64,000 nt of DNA from Psococerastis gibbosa. Its lineage: Eukaryota; Arthropoda; Insecta; Psocodea; Psocidae. The notes beneath the pieces are model-generated. The model ran no database searches. It was not told the origin of the DNA and worked only from the letters and a program-made list of their open reading frames with translations. Each line of letters opens with the position of its first letter. Position 1 is the stretch's first letter. The stretch lies in the NCBI GenBank assembly GCA_963971405.1, contig OZ020490.1, forward strand, positions 15,587,464 to 15,651,463. The letters run 5' to 3'. Both the position numbers and the translations under genes were made by a program. Positions 11,052 through 21,840 of this stretch are shown piece after piece.

Positions 11052-11755
11052 ATAAGGAAAGCATTATCATGGTCCAAATTTTCGCCTCCGAGATTTCAAC
11101 GGATTTACACGTTTTGAGGTCCCAGGATTAAAAAAAATTGTTTTTGCTGTCGCTCTTTCTGTCGCTCTGTCTGTTCATCGATTTCGGGCAAACTACTCGG
11201 TGGGTTTTTATGAAATTCGACATGTAAATAGGTTCATAAAAATCATACTTCGGGATCATACTTCATATTTGGAGCTAACTTAATTTTTTGGGGTTTTAAT
11301 TTCAAAAAGCTACAAAAAAGTCTAAAAAAAAATTATTTCTCAAAAACGACTCTCATTTTTTTAAATTGACATTGTAGTCGATATTAATGTTAACAAAACG
11401 CGGTGGTTCGCTTGCCCCTTGATAGTTTGCTTCTGGGGGTGAAAAAATAAAAATAACTCAATTTTCCTGAGAAAAAAAATACTAAAAAATACTTTTTGTG
11501 CGGAGCCTTTCTATCGATGATTTCTACCTTCAGGTATGTTTTAGGTGTTAATAGAGGAAAAACCGAACATCCGGTTGCTATCCCAAAAATGATTTGGTTT
11601 TGTGCAAAAATTCCTTTTTGAAGAAATTATGGAAAAATCACACTCCAATACAATATAAAGTATGTACATTATTACTATGTATGTACTACTAATGTAGCCC
11701 ATTGGTTTGGCCGTTCTAGAATATGTAATCCCATCGATCAATTCAGTATTTTGGA
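11052..11755 (+). repeat. Repeat family A, lacking the distal end
   Basis: It begins ATAAGGAAAGCATT and passes through TTCAACGGATTTACACG, GTCGCTCTGTCTGTTCATCG, AACGCGGTGG, TTCTACCTTCAGGTATGTTT and CCCATCGATCAATTCAGT. The ACCGGTTCTTT end present at 17025 and 20205 is missing. Confidence 0.75.
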
Positions 11756-11781
11756 ATAATTCTTATAAACTCATAAATCAT

Positions 11782-11933
11782 AAAATAATAAATAATGTCT
11801 TTTGTTCTATTACTAAGCCAACCTAGAGAAGTAAGGGCTAACCCTCTCTTGTACTAAAAAAGTTATCAAGTGTGGGACTCGGGAAACATCAACTTTTCGG
11901 GTGAGTCAGAGTCACTACCACTACTCTACATGC
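11782..11933 (-). repeat. SINE T (tRNA-derived), internally deleted
   Basis: The tail (AATAATGTCTTTTGTTC), body (ACTAAGCCAACCTAG, CCCTCTCTTGTAC) and head (GTGTGGGACTCG, CACTACCACTACTCTACATG) are in order. The central GGCGGTCCC and CATGCTTCGGAGGG blocks are deleted. Confidence 0.7.
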
Positions 11934-11977
11934 TCTGACCGATTTTGAATATAAAACTGGCATTGTGTGAATGTTTA

Positions 11978-12135
11978 TATCTTCTTCATCTGGCCCTGCA
12001 GCCCTTGATGAGCTTTAGCTTGTTCGACAACACTCCTGCAGTCATCTTGGTTTTGTACAACGCTCCACCATCTACCGACTCCTAGCGAAGGTCAGTTTCC
12101 AACTCATCCTTCCAGTATTTTCGAGGACGACTGAA
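11978..12135 (-). pseudogene. LINE 3'-terminal fragment
   Basis: On the minus strand this is the counterpart of 44266-44435. It carries the coding terminus with GVVEQAKLKLIKGCRA-type sequence, then CTGCAGGGCCAGATGAAGAA. It matches a third copy at 44878-45027, also minus. Only the last ~50 codons of the LINE ORF and the GAAGAA tail remain. Confidence 0.7.
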
Positions 12136-13340
12136 TGTTTATATAGCTTCCCCTAAACAGTGGTCTGCAATAGGAAGCCTTGTCCTCTGTTATTTGCTTT
12201 TGAAGTTAATATTTGTCCTATACCCAACCACAGCAAGTTATGTCAATTCCTTGACTCGATGCACTCTTATACGGCCTTGTATTTAATTAACAACTTCCAA
12301 TGCTACGGGTATTATCATCGTCAATAAAGATATCTTCTGTGCTATGTACTGTAGTTATGAGTACTCGTGGACTGTGGGTACTGTACTATTTAATTACCAA
12401 TGATGCTCGATCTGACCCTAAGACCCGGTACACACGGGCGATTCTCGCTTTCACGATTGCCCGACGTGGCCAATCGACTTGGGGCGTAAAGTTGGGGGGG
12501 GGGGAGGGCACGGTCCAACTTGCCCCCCCAGCTCAAAGGCAGATCCCCCCCCCCCAGCCTCAAGCATTGTAAGACATGGTTCATACTTCATGGTCCCCTT
12601 TACAGCAATATGAATATAAGCATTCCTTTTTTAACTTTATAAAATCCACAGCTATGCTTTAAAACTATTAAAATGTGTAAAACCCTACTATTTTGTTCTT
12701 ATATTTTCAATTTTTCCTTAAATCCTGCTTGATGACGTCATAAGGTCTACTTAGTTTTGCCCCCGCCATCATTCTAAAACTTTACGCCTCTGGTGTAAGT
12801 CATACAATGTGTCAAAATAAAGAGGAACATTTCTACTATTTTAAGACTTCTCCTTTATGACTCTATGATTGAGATTTTATGAGAAATTAGACTTTGTGAG
12901 AGAAAAAAAAACAGGAAAATTGGGGGCCAATTTCTCTAATACTTTGGAATAGGAAAATTGCGGCCGCTGTAAAATAATACTAGTAGTTTTAGCCATTTAC
13001 TTACCATTGATGGTCTCAGCTACCCGGCTTTAATAGAATATCCTTAAGGCAGGCTATAACGACTTTGACCTCAAATCTCCTGGGAGACTGTCGAAGAGCT
13101 GAAGAGGGTTCCTTTGATACAAAGGAAATTACAGAAACTCTCTAAATTAATTCCTTCAGCTCTTGGATCCCTCTTCTATGTACCTATATGATAATTTTTT
13201 TAATGCTTCTAAAATGAGCCTAATTTTTTAGTTGCGCAGGGCAGGGGTAGGTACATGATTTTCGTGACCGGTGGTGCTGGGTTGAAATATCTCAATTTAA
13301 CATCAGCAGCCACAGCACGAGGCATATACCAGGGTACCTT
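12136..13340. other. No recognised gene; homopolymer tracts only
   Basis: A G tract is at 12495-12505 and C tracts lie at 12525-12531 and 12547-12556. Two overlapping frames at 12300-12584 span these tracts and look non-coding. A short ACCCGGTACACACGGGCG stretch could be a transposon end, but no partner was found. Confidence 0.4.
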
Positions 13341-13346
13341 TTTATT

Positions 13347-13460
13347 GCTTTCCTATATGTGGTATAAGGAAAGCTATGTGACTGTCCAAATTTTCGATTT
13401 TGAGATTTCACTGGATTTACACTTGATGAGGTTCCACGAACCAAAAAAGTGGTTTTCGCG
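13347..13460 (+). repeat. Repeat family A, first ~110 bp
   Basis: GGTATAAGGAAAGCTATGTG, TTTCACTGGATTTACAC and CCAAAAAAGTGGTTTTCGCG match the proximal end of family A. It is cut off by the family C element that begins at 13461. Confidence 0.7.
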
Positions 13461-13828
13461 CTACGGCCATACCAAGTTGAATCCACCAGAGCCTGTTCCA
13501 AACTGCGGCAAACTTGGTAGTGTGCACAGCGTTGGCAGGGGAACAAGGTGGGATATGATAACGTGCTGAGACTATACCAGTCAGTCTAGGTGCTTGTCGA
13601 GTCTTGGTCACCTCCGAATTGATCGTATTACTTTACTGAGTTCCCCTAGTGGTTCGGAATCCACTATAATCAGGAGGCCCACCATGTCAGTCAGTTCCCC
13701 TTCTCCCCGAGGTGAAGGAGTCTGCCTTTAGTGTGCCTGAAGTTAATAAACAGACTCACTCCCCCGGCCAGGCTGACCGGAGTTGCTTAAAAGCAGAAAT
13801 CCTGAAAGCTGGCGTTCGAAAAAAGCGG
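13461..13828 (+). mobile_element. Family C retroposon (SINE-like)
   Basis: It reads ACGGCCATACCAAGTTGAAT, CAAACTTGGTAGTGTGCACA, AGTGGTTCGGAATCCACTAT, CCCGGCCAGGCTGACCGG and the AAAGCTGGCGTTCG 3' end. CTACGGC occurs at both borders (13461 and just after the A-rich tail), so a short target duplication is possible but overlaps the element's own start. Confidence 0.75.
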
Positions 13829-14785
13829 TTCTACGGCTGCTGGGAGTAAAGCACTAAAATACTGCTAGTAGTCCATTTAAAACAGTGCCGGGTTTGGATA
13901 TGGGGCCCCTACAAAAAGGGCACCCACAAAAATCCGCAAAATACAATATTGCAATAGATTAAAAAAATCTAAAGCAAATAAATAAACTTGGCGGGAAATT
14001 GGAAATTGCCGGGGGCATTAATGATAAACCGCCTTACGCTATTCTATTCTATTTTGCATTCTGTATCTCTATTTTTTAATTGATAGTGGAATATTCGTGT
14101 AAGGCTGCAAGACTTCTCTGCCTGAGAAAGGGCCCCCACGCAATTCCGGCCCAGGGGCCCCCACAGGGCCAACCCCGGTAGTGGTTCTATAAGAGATGTC
14201 CTTGGACATCCTTGTAGATTACTGCCAGTGTAATTTGGGCCAATGTCTCAATCATTTTTCTCTAAAAATATCAAATGGCGCGATCCTGTGCACAGCCGAG
14301 AGGGAGAGTACAATTTACTGGCACTGACAAATTGCTCAATAAATTACTGTCATTAGCTCCTATTTCAGCCGCAAATACCACATTGATTTTCAATTCATCC
14401 AATTGACTCTCGTGCAATAGCTTTGATTTTATTGCCCCGTATTCGGCATTCCCCGTCGCCTTTGATCACAGTCTTTATAATTTTAAGCTTTCATATTTTC
14501 AGCAGTATAGAGAGAGAGTTGCTGAATTTATTTCGTGTTTTTTTATTTAAAAAAAAAATGGCGGAAGTTAATGCCCCGAGAGAAAGGATTATTTGCTGAA
14601 ATAGTGCAGACCAGGACGTAGCTGGGTGGTAGTTTTTTATCCGCGCTTTGCAGCACACAACAGAGCGACTTTGCCTGCAGTAAAATAAAATAAAATATTT
14701 TGATCCATGTACCTTAATTCTTGTGAGATTACAATCTCAAAAATTGGCTGGCAGCAACTCCCTGTATATCACCCTCTAGCACTTT
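13829..14785. other. No recognisable feature
   Basis: Unique-looking AT-rich sequence. I see no gene, hairpin or family match. Confidence 0.45.
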
Positions 14786-14787
14786 CT

Positions 14788-15010
14788 ATCTGAGTTCCTT
14801 TTTCGGTAGTCGTCTTCTATTGATTCCTTCCACTGGGCCCTCAATGGTGGTGAATTCCAGATTTTCATGTCTTAATAAATGCCCTACCCATTTCGCTCTT
14901 CTAATTTTTGTTTTTATGCAGCAGCTGTCTTTCTTCTTGAATAGCCTCTAGCACCATTTCTTTCATCCAGTGGTCTCTCCAGCTGATCCGTATCATCCTT
15001 CCGTAACATG
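14788..15010 (-). pseudogene. LINE reverse transcriptase C-terminal fragment
   Basis: Minus-strand frames, with at least one shift, give IRISWRDHWMKE, VLEAIQEERQLLH, AKWVGHLLRHENLEFTTIE and PVEGINRRRLPKK. These are the C-terminal blocks of the LINE type also seen at 58530-58917 and 43171-43360. The catalytic core is absent. Confidence 0.65.
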
Positions 15011-15021
15011 TACGGTCTAAT

Positions 15022-15225
15022 TAAATAAAACAAATATTTAAGGATTTTTGTTGTTTATTAATAAGCCAGCCTAGCTGAGGCTATAAAGTCCTCTCTTACA
15101 CCCAACTAGGAAGAACCTGCTTTACATGCTTTCGGCATCATGGCCAGAAAAGGTAGCCAGTGTGGGACTCGAAGTCTCGAACCAACAACCTTTAGGGTGA
15201 AAGTCCGCACCACTACTCTACATGT
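15022..15225 (-). repeat. SINE T (tRNA-derived), nearly complete
   Basis: On the minus strand it reads CATGTAGAGTAGTGGTGCGG (box A region), GGTTGTTGGTTCGAG (box B), CCCACACTGGC, CATGATGCCGAAAGC, the TTGGGTGTAAGAGAGGACTT body and an A/T-rich tail. A short duplication inside box B (TTCGAGACTTCGAG) is peculiar to this copy. The short AT-rich flanking match ATTAAAT is too weak to call a target duplication. Confidence 0.75.
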
Positions 15226-15407
15226 CTACAGTTTGATTAAATTTTTTCACATTCAATTTTGTTATTTACCATATACCCTACTTTGGATATACCATCCTGC
15301 ATCATAGGAATTTTTTTTTCTCATCCCGAAAAAGTGCAAATTGGAAAAAATATTAATTGAATTATTTCCAGAAGTCATGGAACTTTTATGTATGCACTTT
15401 TAGAAAG

Positions 15408-15532
15408 CTTAAGACAGACCTGACGAAGCTGTAGAATCCGGGATGATGGGCCGTGATCGTTCTGAAAGCGTTCTTTCTAACTTCAGCGGAACTGCTACTT
15501 CTAAGATTGTATCTCGGAGGCTCAGTAGCAAC
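15408..15532 (-). repeat. Single arm of the 57-kb foldback family
   Basis: GTAGAATCCGGGATGATGGG, CCGTGATCGTTCTGAAAGCG and CTTCTAAGATTGTATCTCGG match one arm of the elements at 27177-27462 and 56716-57223. The partner arm is absent. Confidence 0.6.
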
Positions 15533-15764
15533 TGATTCATTGCTTTCCAATTTATAAATAGTATAAGCCTTATGCTTAGAAAGGTTTAAGTTACTAAAAA
15601 TCCTGAACTGTAATAGGTCCATAAACAACTGATTAACTTTTAAACTAAAAGAAATACATGGGGCCAATACGACTATTATTAAGGATAATTGATTTTGAGA
15701 CGAATAAAACATTGTGGTACGCGGCAATTTTTGTAACTGTTCAAGTGGTACATGCGCCTGAAAA

Positions 15765-16007
15765 GTTTGGGAACCCCTGGTATAAGGAAAGCTTTGTGAT
15801 GGTTGAAATTTCCGACTCCGAGATTTCAACGGATTTACGCGTTTTGATGTCCCAGGAACACAAAAAAGTGGTTTTTACAAAGCGTCTCTGTCTATCTGCC
15901 TGTCTGTCGCTCTGTCTATTCATCGATTTCCGGGGAAACTACTCGGCCGATTTTGATGAAATTTAGCATGTAGATTCACAAAATTCATACCTCGGGACTA
16001 TTTTTTG
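15765..16007 (+). repeat. Repeat family A, truncated copy abutting the next copy
   Basis: GGTATAAGGAAAGCTTTGTG through the CTGTCTATCTGCCTGTCTGT core to CCTCGGGACTATTTTT matches family A. It stops exactly where a second, complete copy begins, and the rest of it is not found beyond that copy. Confidence 0.7.
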
Positions 16008-17026
16008 CTTTCCAATTTATACGTAGTACAAGGAAAGGTTTGTGATGGTCAAAATTTTCGATTCCGAGATTTCAACGAATTTACACGTTATGAGGAACCA
16101 GGAAAAGTGGTTTTTACGAAATGTCTGTCTGTCGGCCTGTCGGTCTGCCTGTTCGTCGATTTGTGGGCAAAGTACACAGTGGATTTTTATGGAATTCGGC
16201 ATGTTGGTTCATAAAAATCATATCTCGGAACTATTTTTTTTTTTTGGCTAACTCAATTTGGGGGGATGTTATTCTCAAAAAACTCCAAAAAAACTTCTAA
16301 AAAAAACATTTCTCAAAAACGGCTCCAACGATTTCTTTTAAACTCACATATCTTGTAGTCGTTATTAATGTTAGTTAAAATGTTAATAAAGTGTGGTGGG
16401 GGGGGGTGGGTCGCTTGCCCGTTGATAGTTTGCTTCGGGGGGTAAAAAAATAAAAATATCTAAATTTTAAAGAAAAATGACAAAAAAATAATTTTTCTGC
16501 GAAACCTTTCTATCGATGATTTCTACCTTCAGGCATGTTTTAGGTGTTAAAAAGAGTAACGAAATCGGACAGGTTGCTTTCCCAAAAAAGTATTTGGTTT
16601 TGGGCAAAAAAATGTATTTTGAAAAATGATAGAAAATTCACGCTCAAATGCATTGCGTGCCCTGCCATTATGTGTTGGCCTGACCGGTCTAGAATATGCA
16701 ATGCCATCGATTAATTCAGTGCTTTGGGATTGGTGATATCCTAGGCGATTGCCAGAGGGGGTCCTTGGGTTCCGGACCCCCCCCCCCTTCCCCAAATGGT
16801 TACAGCGTACACTAGATAGAATGGAGTTTTAAAGGTTTTTAAATTTATTGAGGTTACCTCACCTCCAGTGACGTCAGGTTCCCCCCCCCCCCCCCCCCCC
16901 GAGATATCCGAAATGAAACCATAGGAAAAAGGAAAATTATTTACCATGAAATTATTCATTTTCTCCCTCTAATAATTGATAAATTGGAAAGCATGTTCGA
17001 GTAACCTCGGACCGGTTCTTTGTAAT
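16008..17026 (+). repeat. Repeat family A, full-length copy
   Basis: The most complete example. It opens GCTTTCCAATTTATACG, has a CTGTCTGTCTGTCGG core, the ATTCGGCATGTTGG block, a G tract at 16398-16407, TTCTACCTTCAGGCATGTTT, TTCAGTGCTTTGGG, long C tracts at 16778-16788 and 16879-16900, and closes GATAAATTGGAAAGCATG then CGGACCGGTTCTTTG. The total is about 1.02 kb. There is no ORF of any recognised transposon protein. Confidence 0.8.
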
Positions 17027-17505
17027 TATATTTAGACATGCCACCCACCTCCATTCGATGACTTCTTATTTAATAATTGCTATAGACACAAAAAATAAGA
17101 GCCGTTGTAAGCTATGATTTAATAATTATCGCTATAGAAATCATGCTATTTATTGTGTTTGTCAAATTTGGACATTTTTGTGGGGTAACACTGGGTAGCA
17201 ATAGCTAACTTTCCAGATTGTAGCCTATCTCGGGTTCAGGATTTGGTTATGGTAATGAGCAGATGAAAAGGCCCAATCAACATACCCCTTATGATGAGAA
17301 TGTGTATAGTGAATTCTTCACTATACCCATGTGGTACATTAGGGAGCCTGGAACCCCGTGGAATGTAAAATCATTTTGCATCTGTGAGACTCAATACAGC
17401 TGCAGAAGCTGAAAATACCCCGTTTTATTTGAGCTACTGTATTTAGCTTCTGAAAATTACGAGGTAAGCAGATTGGGGGCCATAGTGTTTTGTACTCGTA
17501 GCATG
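17027..17505. other. No recognisable feature
   Basis: Nothing beyond ordinary AT-rich sequence was seen. Confidence 0.45.
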
Positions 17506-17511
17506 CGCATT

Positions 17512-17622
17512 GTGCAGGCGGTCCCGGCTTTCCTAGTTCAATGTAAGAGTGGGCTTCATAGCCTTGACTCCGCTAGGTTGGCTTAGTAATAGAACAAAAA
17601 AGTTATTATTCATTTATTTATT
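17512..17622 (+). repeat. SINE T, 3' two thirds
   Basis: GCAGGCGGTCCCGGCTTTCC, TAGTTCAATGTAAGAGTGGG, CTCCGCTAGGTTGGCTTAGT and the AATAGAACAAAAAAGTTATT tail are present. A family C element is inserted in its ATTTATTTATT tail. Confidence 0.75.
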
Positions 17623-17691
<69 letters not shown>

Positions 17692-18050
17692 TTGTTTCTA
17701 ACGCCTGCTTTCAGCATTTCTGCTTTAAGCAACCCTGTCAGCCTGGCGGGGGGAGTGAGTCTGTTTGTTAACTTGAGGCACCCTAAGGGTAGACTCCATC
17801 ACCTCGAGGAAAGGGGAGTTGACTGACAGGGTGGACCTCTTGATTATAGTGGATTCCAAAGCACTTGGGGAACATAGAAAAGTCACACGATTAAATCTGA
17901 GGTGACCAGGACTCGACACGTTTTTACACTGCCTAAGCGCGTTATCATGTCCCACCATGTTCCCCTGCCAATGCTGTGCACACTACCAAGTTTGCCGCAG
18001 TTTGAAACATGCTCTGCTCTAATGGATTCAACATGGTAAAGCCGTTGACT
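17623..18050 (-). mobile_element. Family C retroposon with long (AAC)n tail and 11-bp TSD
   Basis: A GTT tract at 17624-17697 on this strand is the (AAC)n tail of the minus-strand element. The family C landmarks follow: GCCTGCTTTCAGCATTTCTG, CAGCCTGGCGGGGGG, TTGAGGCACCCTAAGGGTAG, and CCATGTTCCCCTGCC. ATTTATTTATT flanks both ends (17612-17622, 18051-18061), although the sequence is simple because it lies in a SINE tail. Confidence 0.75.
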
Positions 18051-18061
18051 ATTTATTTATT

Positions 18062-19070
18062 ATAAAATCGAATAAACTCGGTGTTCCATCTATGCACGTT
18101 TTCGAATGAACAAAGGGTTCCAGATGTCATCCTATCGTGGTCGGGTAGTATTGCCAGTGCCATTTCGAACGGCTAGATACATTTTAAGTTATTATTTCTG
18201 ATTGTAACATTTGTAATTTAGCCTAATAGTGTTACAATCTCGGAGGAAAATAAGCCTAAAAGACTATTAATGCTACTTTATATCCTATATGCAGTAGTAT
18301 GAACTTCTATTTTATAGAATTATAATATAATGGCTTTAGGGTTAACGCAACAAAAGCAGTAAACTTATTCATCAGCAGTGGAAAATATGTTGGTTGTTTG
18401 CAACTACAGTTACATACGGCAAATTATATTTTTTTACGATGTACAAAGTGACCAGGCTGGTGTGGAACATTATTAAAGTTACAACTGTAGTTATTTGTTA
18501 CCCTTCCATTTTTATACTATCGGGACAGATCGAAAACTTTTGTACTTCTATAGCGATATATATCATTCCATAATTAAAAATTTTGCGTACACAATACACA
18601 ATTAGTAATTAATTCTATTACATTGGATAGGCCATTAAAATTCAATACCAGACTGAAAACAATTGATAACCCACCCCTCTACAAATTTTGCATTGACAGA
18701 TGCAATTTTATTCCATCTGATAAACAGAAACAAGTGAAAGCAGTGTAACGAATCATTTGGGTTGTGTTGTCTATGGAGGGACAAGTCTCATGTTGTATAT
18801 AGATAACAACAACACGAACAATACTCGTATTCTGCATATAAGGTTGCAATCATACTTTTGAACATGATGAAGCGTGTCCGTTTTCATCAGTTATTCATTC
18901 ATCACTGAATGCCCTTCATGGCACTGAATTACTGACATCCGCTGCTGGGGGCCAGTAAAATCATCTAGCTTTAAATTATTCATCTGCCTATTGTGTATTT
19001 GCTGAATTTATTTATGCCGGACTCCATCAGCAGCCGCGTAATGTAATTTTTTGAATTACTTTTTATGGAC
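18062..19070. other. No recognisable feature
   Basis: AT-rich sequence. No open frame longer than noise and no family match. Confidence 0.45.
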
Positions 19071-19074
19071 CTAG

Positions 19075-19203
19075 GCTTAGTATGCAGTAGTATGGTTGGA
19101 CACAGTCCCAGGCCACGGTGTGGGCCCATAGGAAGGAGGCCTACTTATAGTGGTCCATAGGTCCATGGTCCAATGCCAACGACCCCATGGATTTCGGACA
19201 TTA
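19075..19203. repeat. Family D repeat
   Basis: GGCCTACTTATAGTGG, AATGCCAACGACCCCATGG and ATTTCGGACATTATT recur at 20465-20575, 38945-39030 and, reversed, at 36425-36515. The class is unknown. Confidence 0.55.
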
Positions 19204-19206
19204 TTG

Positions 19207-20206
19207 CTATCCAAATTATACGTAGTATAAGGAAAGCTTTGTGATGGTCGAAATTTTCGATTCCGAGATTTCAACGGATTTACACGTTTTCAGGTCCCAG
19301 GAACCAAAAAAAGTGGTTTTTACGAAATGTCTGTCTGCCGCTCTGTCACTCTGTCGCACTGTCGCTCTGTCGCTCTGTCGCTCTGTCGCTCTGTCGCTCT
19401 GTCGCTCTGTCGCTCTGTCGCTCTGTCGCTCTGTCACTCTGTCGCTCTGTCGCTCTGTCGCTCTGTCGCTCTGTCGCTCTGTCGCTCTGTCTGTCGCTCT
19501 GTCTGTCTGTCAGTCTGTCTGTCTGTTCACCGATTTCTGGGCAAACTACTCAGTCGATTTTGATGAAATTAAGCACATAAGTTCACAGAAATCATACCTC
19601 GGGACCATTTTTTTTTATTTTGGGCTAACTCAATTTTAGGGGGGGGTTATTTCCTAAAAACTCAAAAAAAAACGTCTAAAAAAATTATTTCTCAAAAACG
19701 GCTCGAACGATTTCTTTGAAATTCACGTATATTGTAGTGGTTATTAATGTTAACAAAACGCGGTGGGTCGCTTGCCCCTTGATAGTTTGCTTCTGGGGGG
19801 TAAAAAAATTAAAATAACTCAATTTTCATGAAAAATGACTAAAAATCATTTTTCTGCGGAACCTTTCTATCGATGATTTCTATACCTTCAGGCATGTTTT
19901 AGGTGTTCAATAGGGTAACAAAACGAACAGGTTGCATTCCAAAAAACATATTTGCTTCTGCGCAAAAAATTATGGTAAATTCACGCTCCAATACATTACG
20001 TGCTATGTGCCATTGTTACTACTGTTACAATGTATTGGTCTGTTCGTTCCAGAATATGCAATTGAGTTTTAAGGTGCCCCCCCCCCCTCGAGGGATCTGA
20101 TATTTAACTATAATAGGGAAATTATTTCGTATGAAATTACGCATGTCTATATCTAGTAATTTATAAATTGGAAAGTATGTTCGAGTCAACTCGGACCGGT
20201 TCTTTG
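19207..20206 (+). repeat. Repeat family A with expanded octamer array
   Basis: A full-length family A copy, starting ATTATACGTAGTATAAGGAA and ending GGACCGGTTCTTTG. Its internal CTGT core has grown into a long CTCTGTCG array at 19330-19525. The rest follows the 16008 copy. C tracts are at 20077-20087. Confidence 0.8.
19330..19525 (+). repeat. CTCTGTCG minisatellite inside family A
   Basis: About 20 units of an 8-bp repeat (CTGTCGCT phase) with occasional CTGTCACT variants, passing into CTGT tetramers. Eight is not a multiple of three, so the frame-independent peptides LSLCRSVA and TERQSDRA are repeat artefacts. Confidence 0.9.
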
Positions 20207-20460
20207 TATTGTTTTTTTTTAATAGCTTGCTTAGTAAATTAAATTTAAAAAATTATGTATCCTATCGGATTTTGGGGCGCCAATTATATATTTACGCTCC
20301 ATAGCTTCTTAAAGATATAATCGGAGAGGGAGAAACCATATAAGTGAGAAAAAAAATTTAATATCAGTGACAGAGTTGTCAAAAAAATCAGGGTAAACAG
20401 AAGAAATTTTTCTGAGTATTTTGATGCATGATATATTGTATCTCATTGAATAGAGAGACT
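20207..20460. other. No recognisable feature
   Basis: AT-rich sequence with no match seen. Confidence 0.45.
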
Positions 20461-20462
20461 TT

Positions 20463-20580
20463 TTGTGGACCCAGGCCTACTTCTAGTGATCGATAGGTCT
20501 CTTGTCCACTGCCAACGACCCCATGGATTTCGGGCATTGTTTGTATTGTTTCCGTATGAATTATTGGCGATTGGCAAACT
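20463..20580. repeat. Family D repeat
   Basis: GGCCTACTTCTAGTG, CACTGCCAACGACCCCATGG and ATTTCGGGCATTGTTTG match the 19.1- and 38.9-kb copies. A run of CATTGGCAA units follows at 20585-20613. Confidence 0.55.
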
Positions 20581-20624
20581 TTCTCAACATTGGCAACATT
20601 GGCAACATTGGCAAACGTTCTCGA

Positions 20625-20865
20625 TGTCAAGGCCGCAGCCAGAATTTTTTTTTCGGGAGGGGTCCATCTAACGTCACCGGAGGTAGCCTCAATATATTTA
20701 AAACTCCATTCTATCTAGTACTTACTTTTTTACTTTTACTTTTACCGCGCCTTATCCTCATTGTGGGTCAGCGGCACGACAGCAGTGTTTCCACAGAGTC
20801 CTGTCCTGTCCTATTCTATCTAGTGTTTGCTGCAATTATATCGGGAAGGGTCCGCTTTACCAGTA
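20625..20865. repeat. hAT-like poly-G/C repeat, interrupted
   Basis: AAGGCCGCAGCCAGAATTTT opens a repeat whose core (CTAACGTCACCGGAGGT, CCTCAATATATTTAAAACTC) also occurs at 48315-48475 and, inverted, at 16800-16880. A LINE tail interrupts it at 20720-20812. The termini resemble the hAT-like elements at 29910 and 46462, but no target duplication was found here. Confidence 0.5.
20720..20812 (-). mobile_element. 93-bp RTE LINE 3' end with 12-bp TSD
   Basis: ATTCTATCTAGT flanks both ends (20708-20719, 20813-20824). On the minus strand it encodes DRTLWKHCCRAADPQ, then ends GGCGCGG plus AAAAGT repeats, the same terminus as the RTE fragment at 1323-2085. It is an extreme 5' truncation. Confidence 0.85.
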
Positions 20866-21595
20866 CTTAACCAAGTACAGATACGAGTCTTCTGCCATTC
20901 CTCCTTTCTTTCCTTTTTTTTCTTTCATTCTATATGTGGTAGGTACGCCATTCTACCCGTAATCATTACGATGCTTGCAAAAATATGGAATGAAATTTTC
21001 CTCAGACGTCGAATTACGGTATTTGGAAATTTTTGAAATTGCAATTAACGTTTTATTCCATTCATAAAACCAGTTTTATATCCATATTGATGCGTTAAAC
21101 CGGAATCGAACGTAATTCCAAAACTAAATAGATTATTTGACTCAAATCTGAAAAACGAAAAAAGTGCTGGGAAAATGTTCAGAAAAAAAATTGTGCGCCC
21201 GTAAAATGAAGCTTTTGCGAAGCTCGGTAGGGTGAATTCCATTATGCATTTTCATTGTGCTTCAAAAAAGAAATCATAAATTCCAACCAAAGAGTACATT
21301 AAAATACAATGCTGATGTCTGAAGTTTAATTTAGTGTTTAAATGTGTAAAATATTACGACAGCATTTATATAAGAAATCTGATTATAACAAAATATGGAA
21401 AATTACAAATTACAAAATAAAAGTTTGTTGTAAGTTTCCCTCTCAACTAAAATTATAATTTTGGATTTACGAATGTCCCGGTGGAGTTAGGAAGGGTAAC
21501 TAATGGATGTGCTTTGCCTCAGTACCTCAATGGTAAAGAAATGTCACTTCGCGTAAGCCAGAGGACTGGAGGTAGGTCCTCTGTTTTTCCCTTTC
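20866..21595. other. No recognisable feature
   Basis: No family match. The sequence near 21510-21580 is faintly tRNA-like but too degenerate to call. Confidence 0.4.
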
Positions 21596-21604
21596 CTTAG
21601 GTCG

Positions 21605-21775
21605 GGTTTAGTAACCTTTACTGCAGCTTTTAGCTTATTGTTAACCTAGTTCGCCTCCTTTTTGTAACAAGAAATTAGAGGATATGGAAAAGCTGTACTT
21701 GGCGGGATTCAAATCTACGATCTACGCCTAACCGGGGCGTCGTCTTAACCGCTGGATCATAAGCCCCAACAAGAA
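21605..21775 (-). repeat. SINE T2 (tRNA-derived)
   Basis: On the minus strand: TGATCCAGCGGTTAAGACG (box A), GCCCCGGTTAGGC, GATTTGAATCCCGCC (box B), then TTCCATATCCTCTAATTTC and TTGTTAC. The same order occurs at 50150-50260, and the head alone at 25600-25642. No intact acceptor stem was found, so it is a SINE rather than a tRNA gene. Confidence 0.7.
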
Positions 21776-21840
21776 CGGGTTGTTCTGTATACTCTGCTTA
21801 CATGCTCCTTGATGACATGATTCGTATTGCTGGACAGGAT

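Noticed and set aside
19241..19639. Long frames reading SLCRSVAL / TERQSDRA on both strands
   Set aside because: They are translations of the CTCTGTCG octamer array; all frames look alike and no flanking coding exists.
21605..21775. Functional tRNA gene
   Set aside because: Boxes A and B are present, but there is no acceptor-stem pairing, and the downstream body is repeated at 50150, so it is a SINE.
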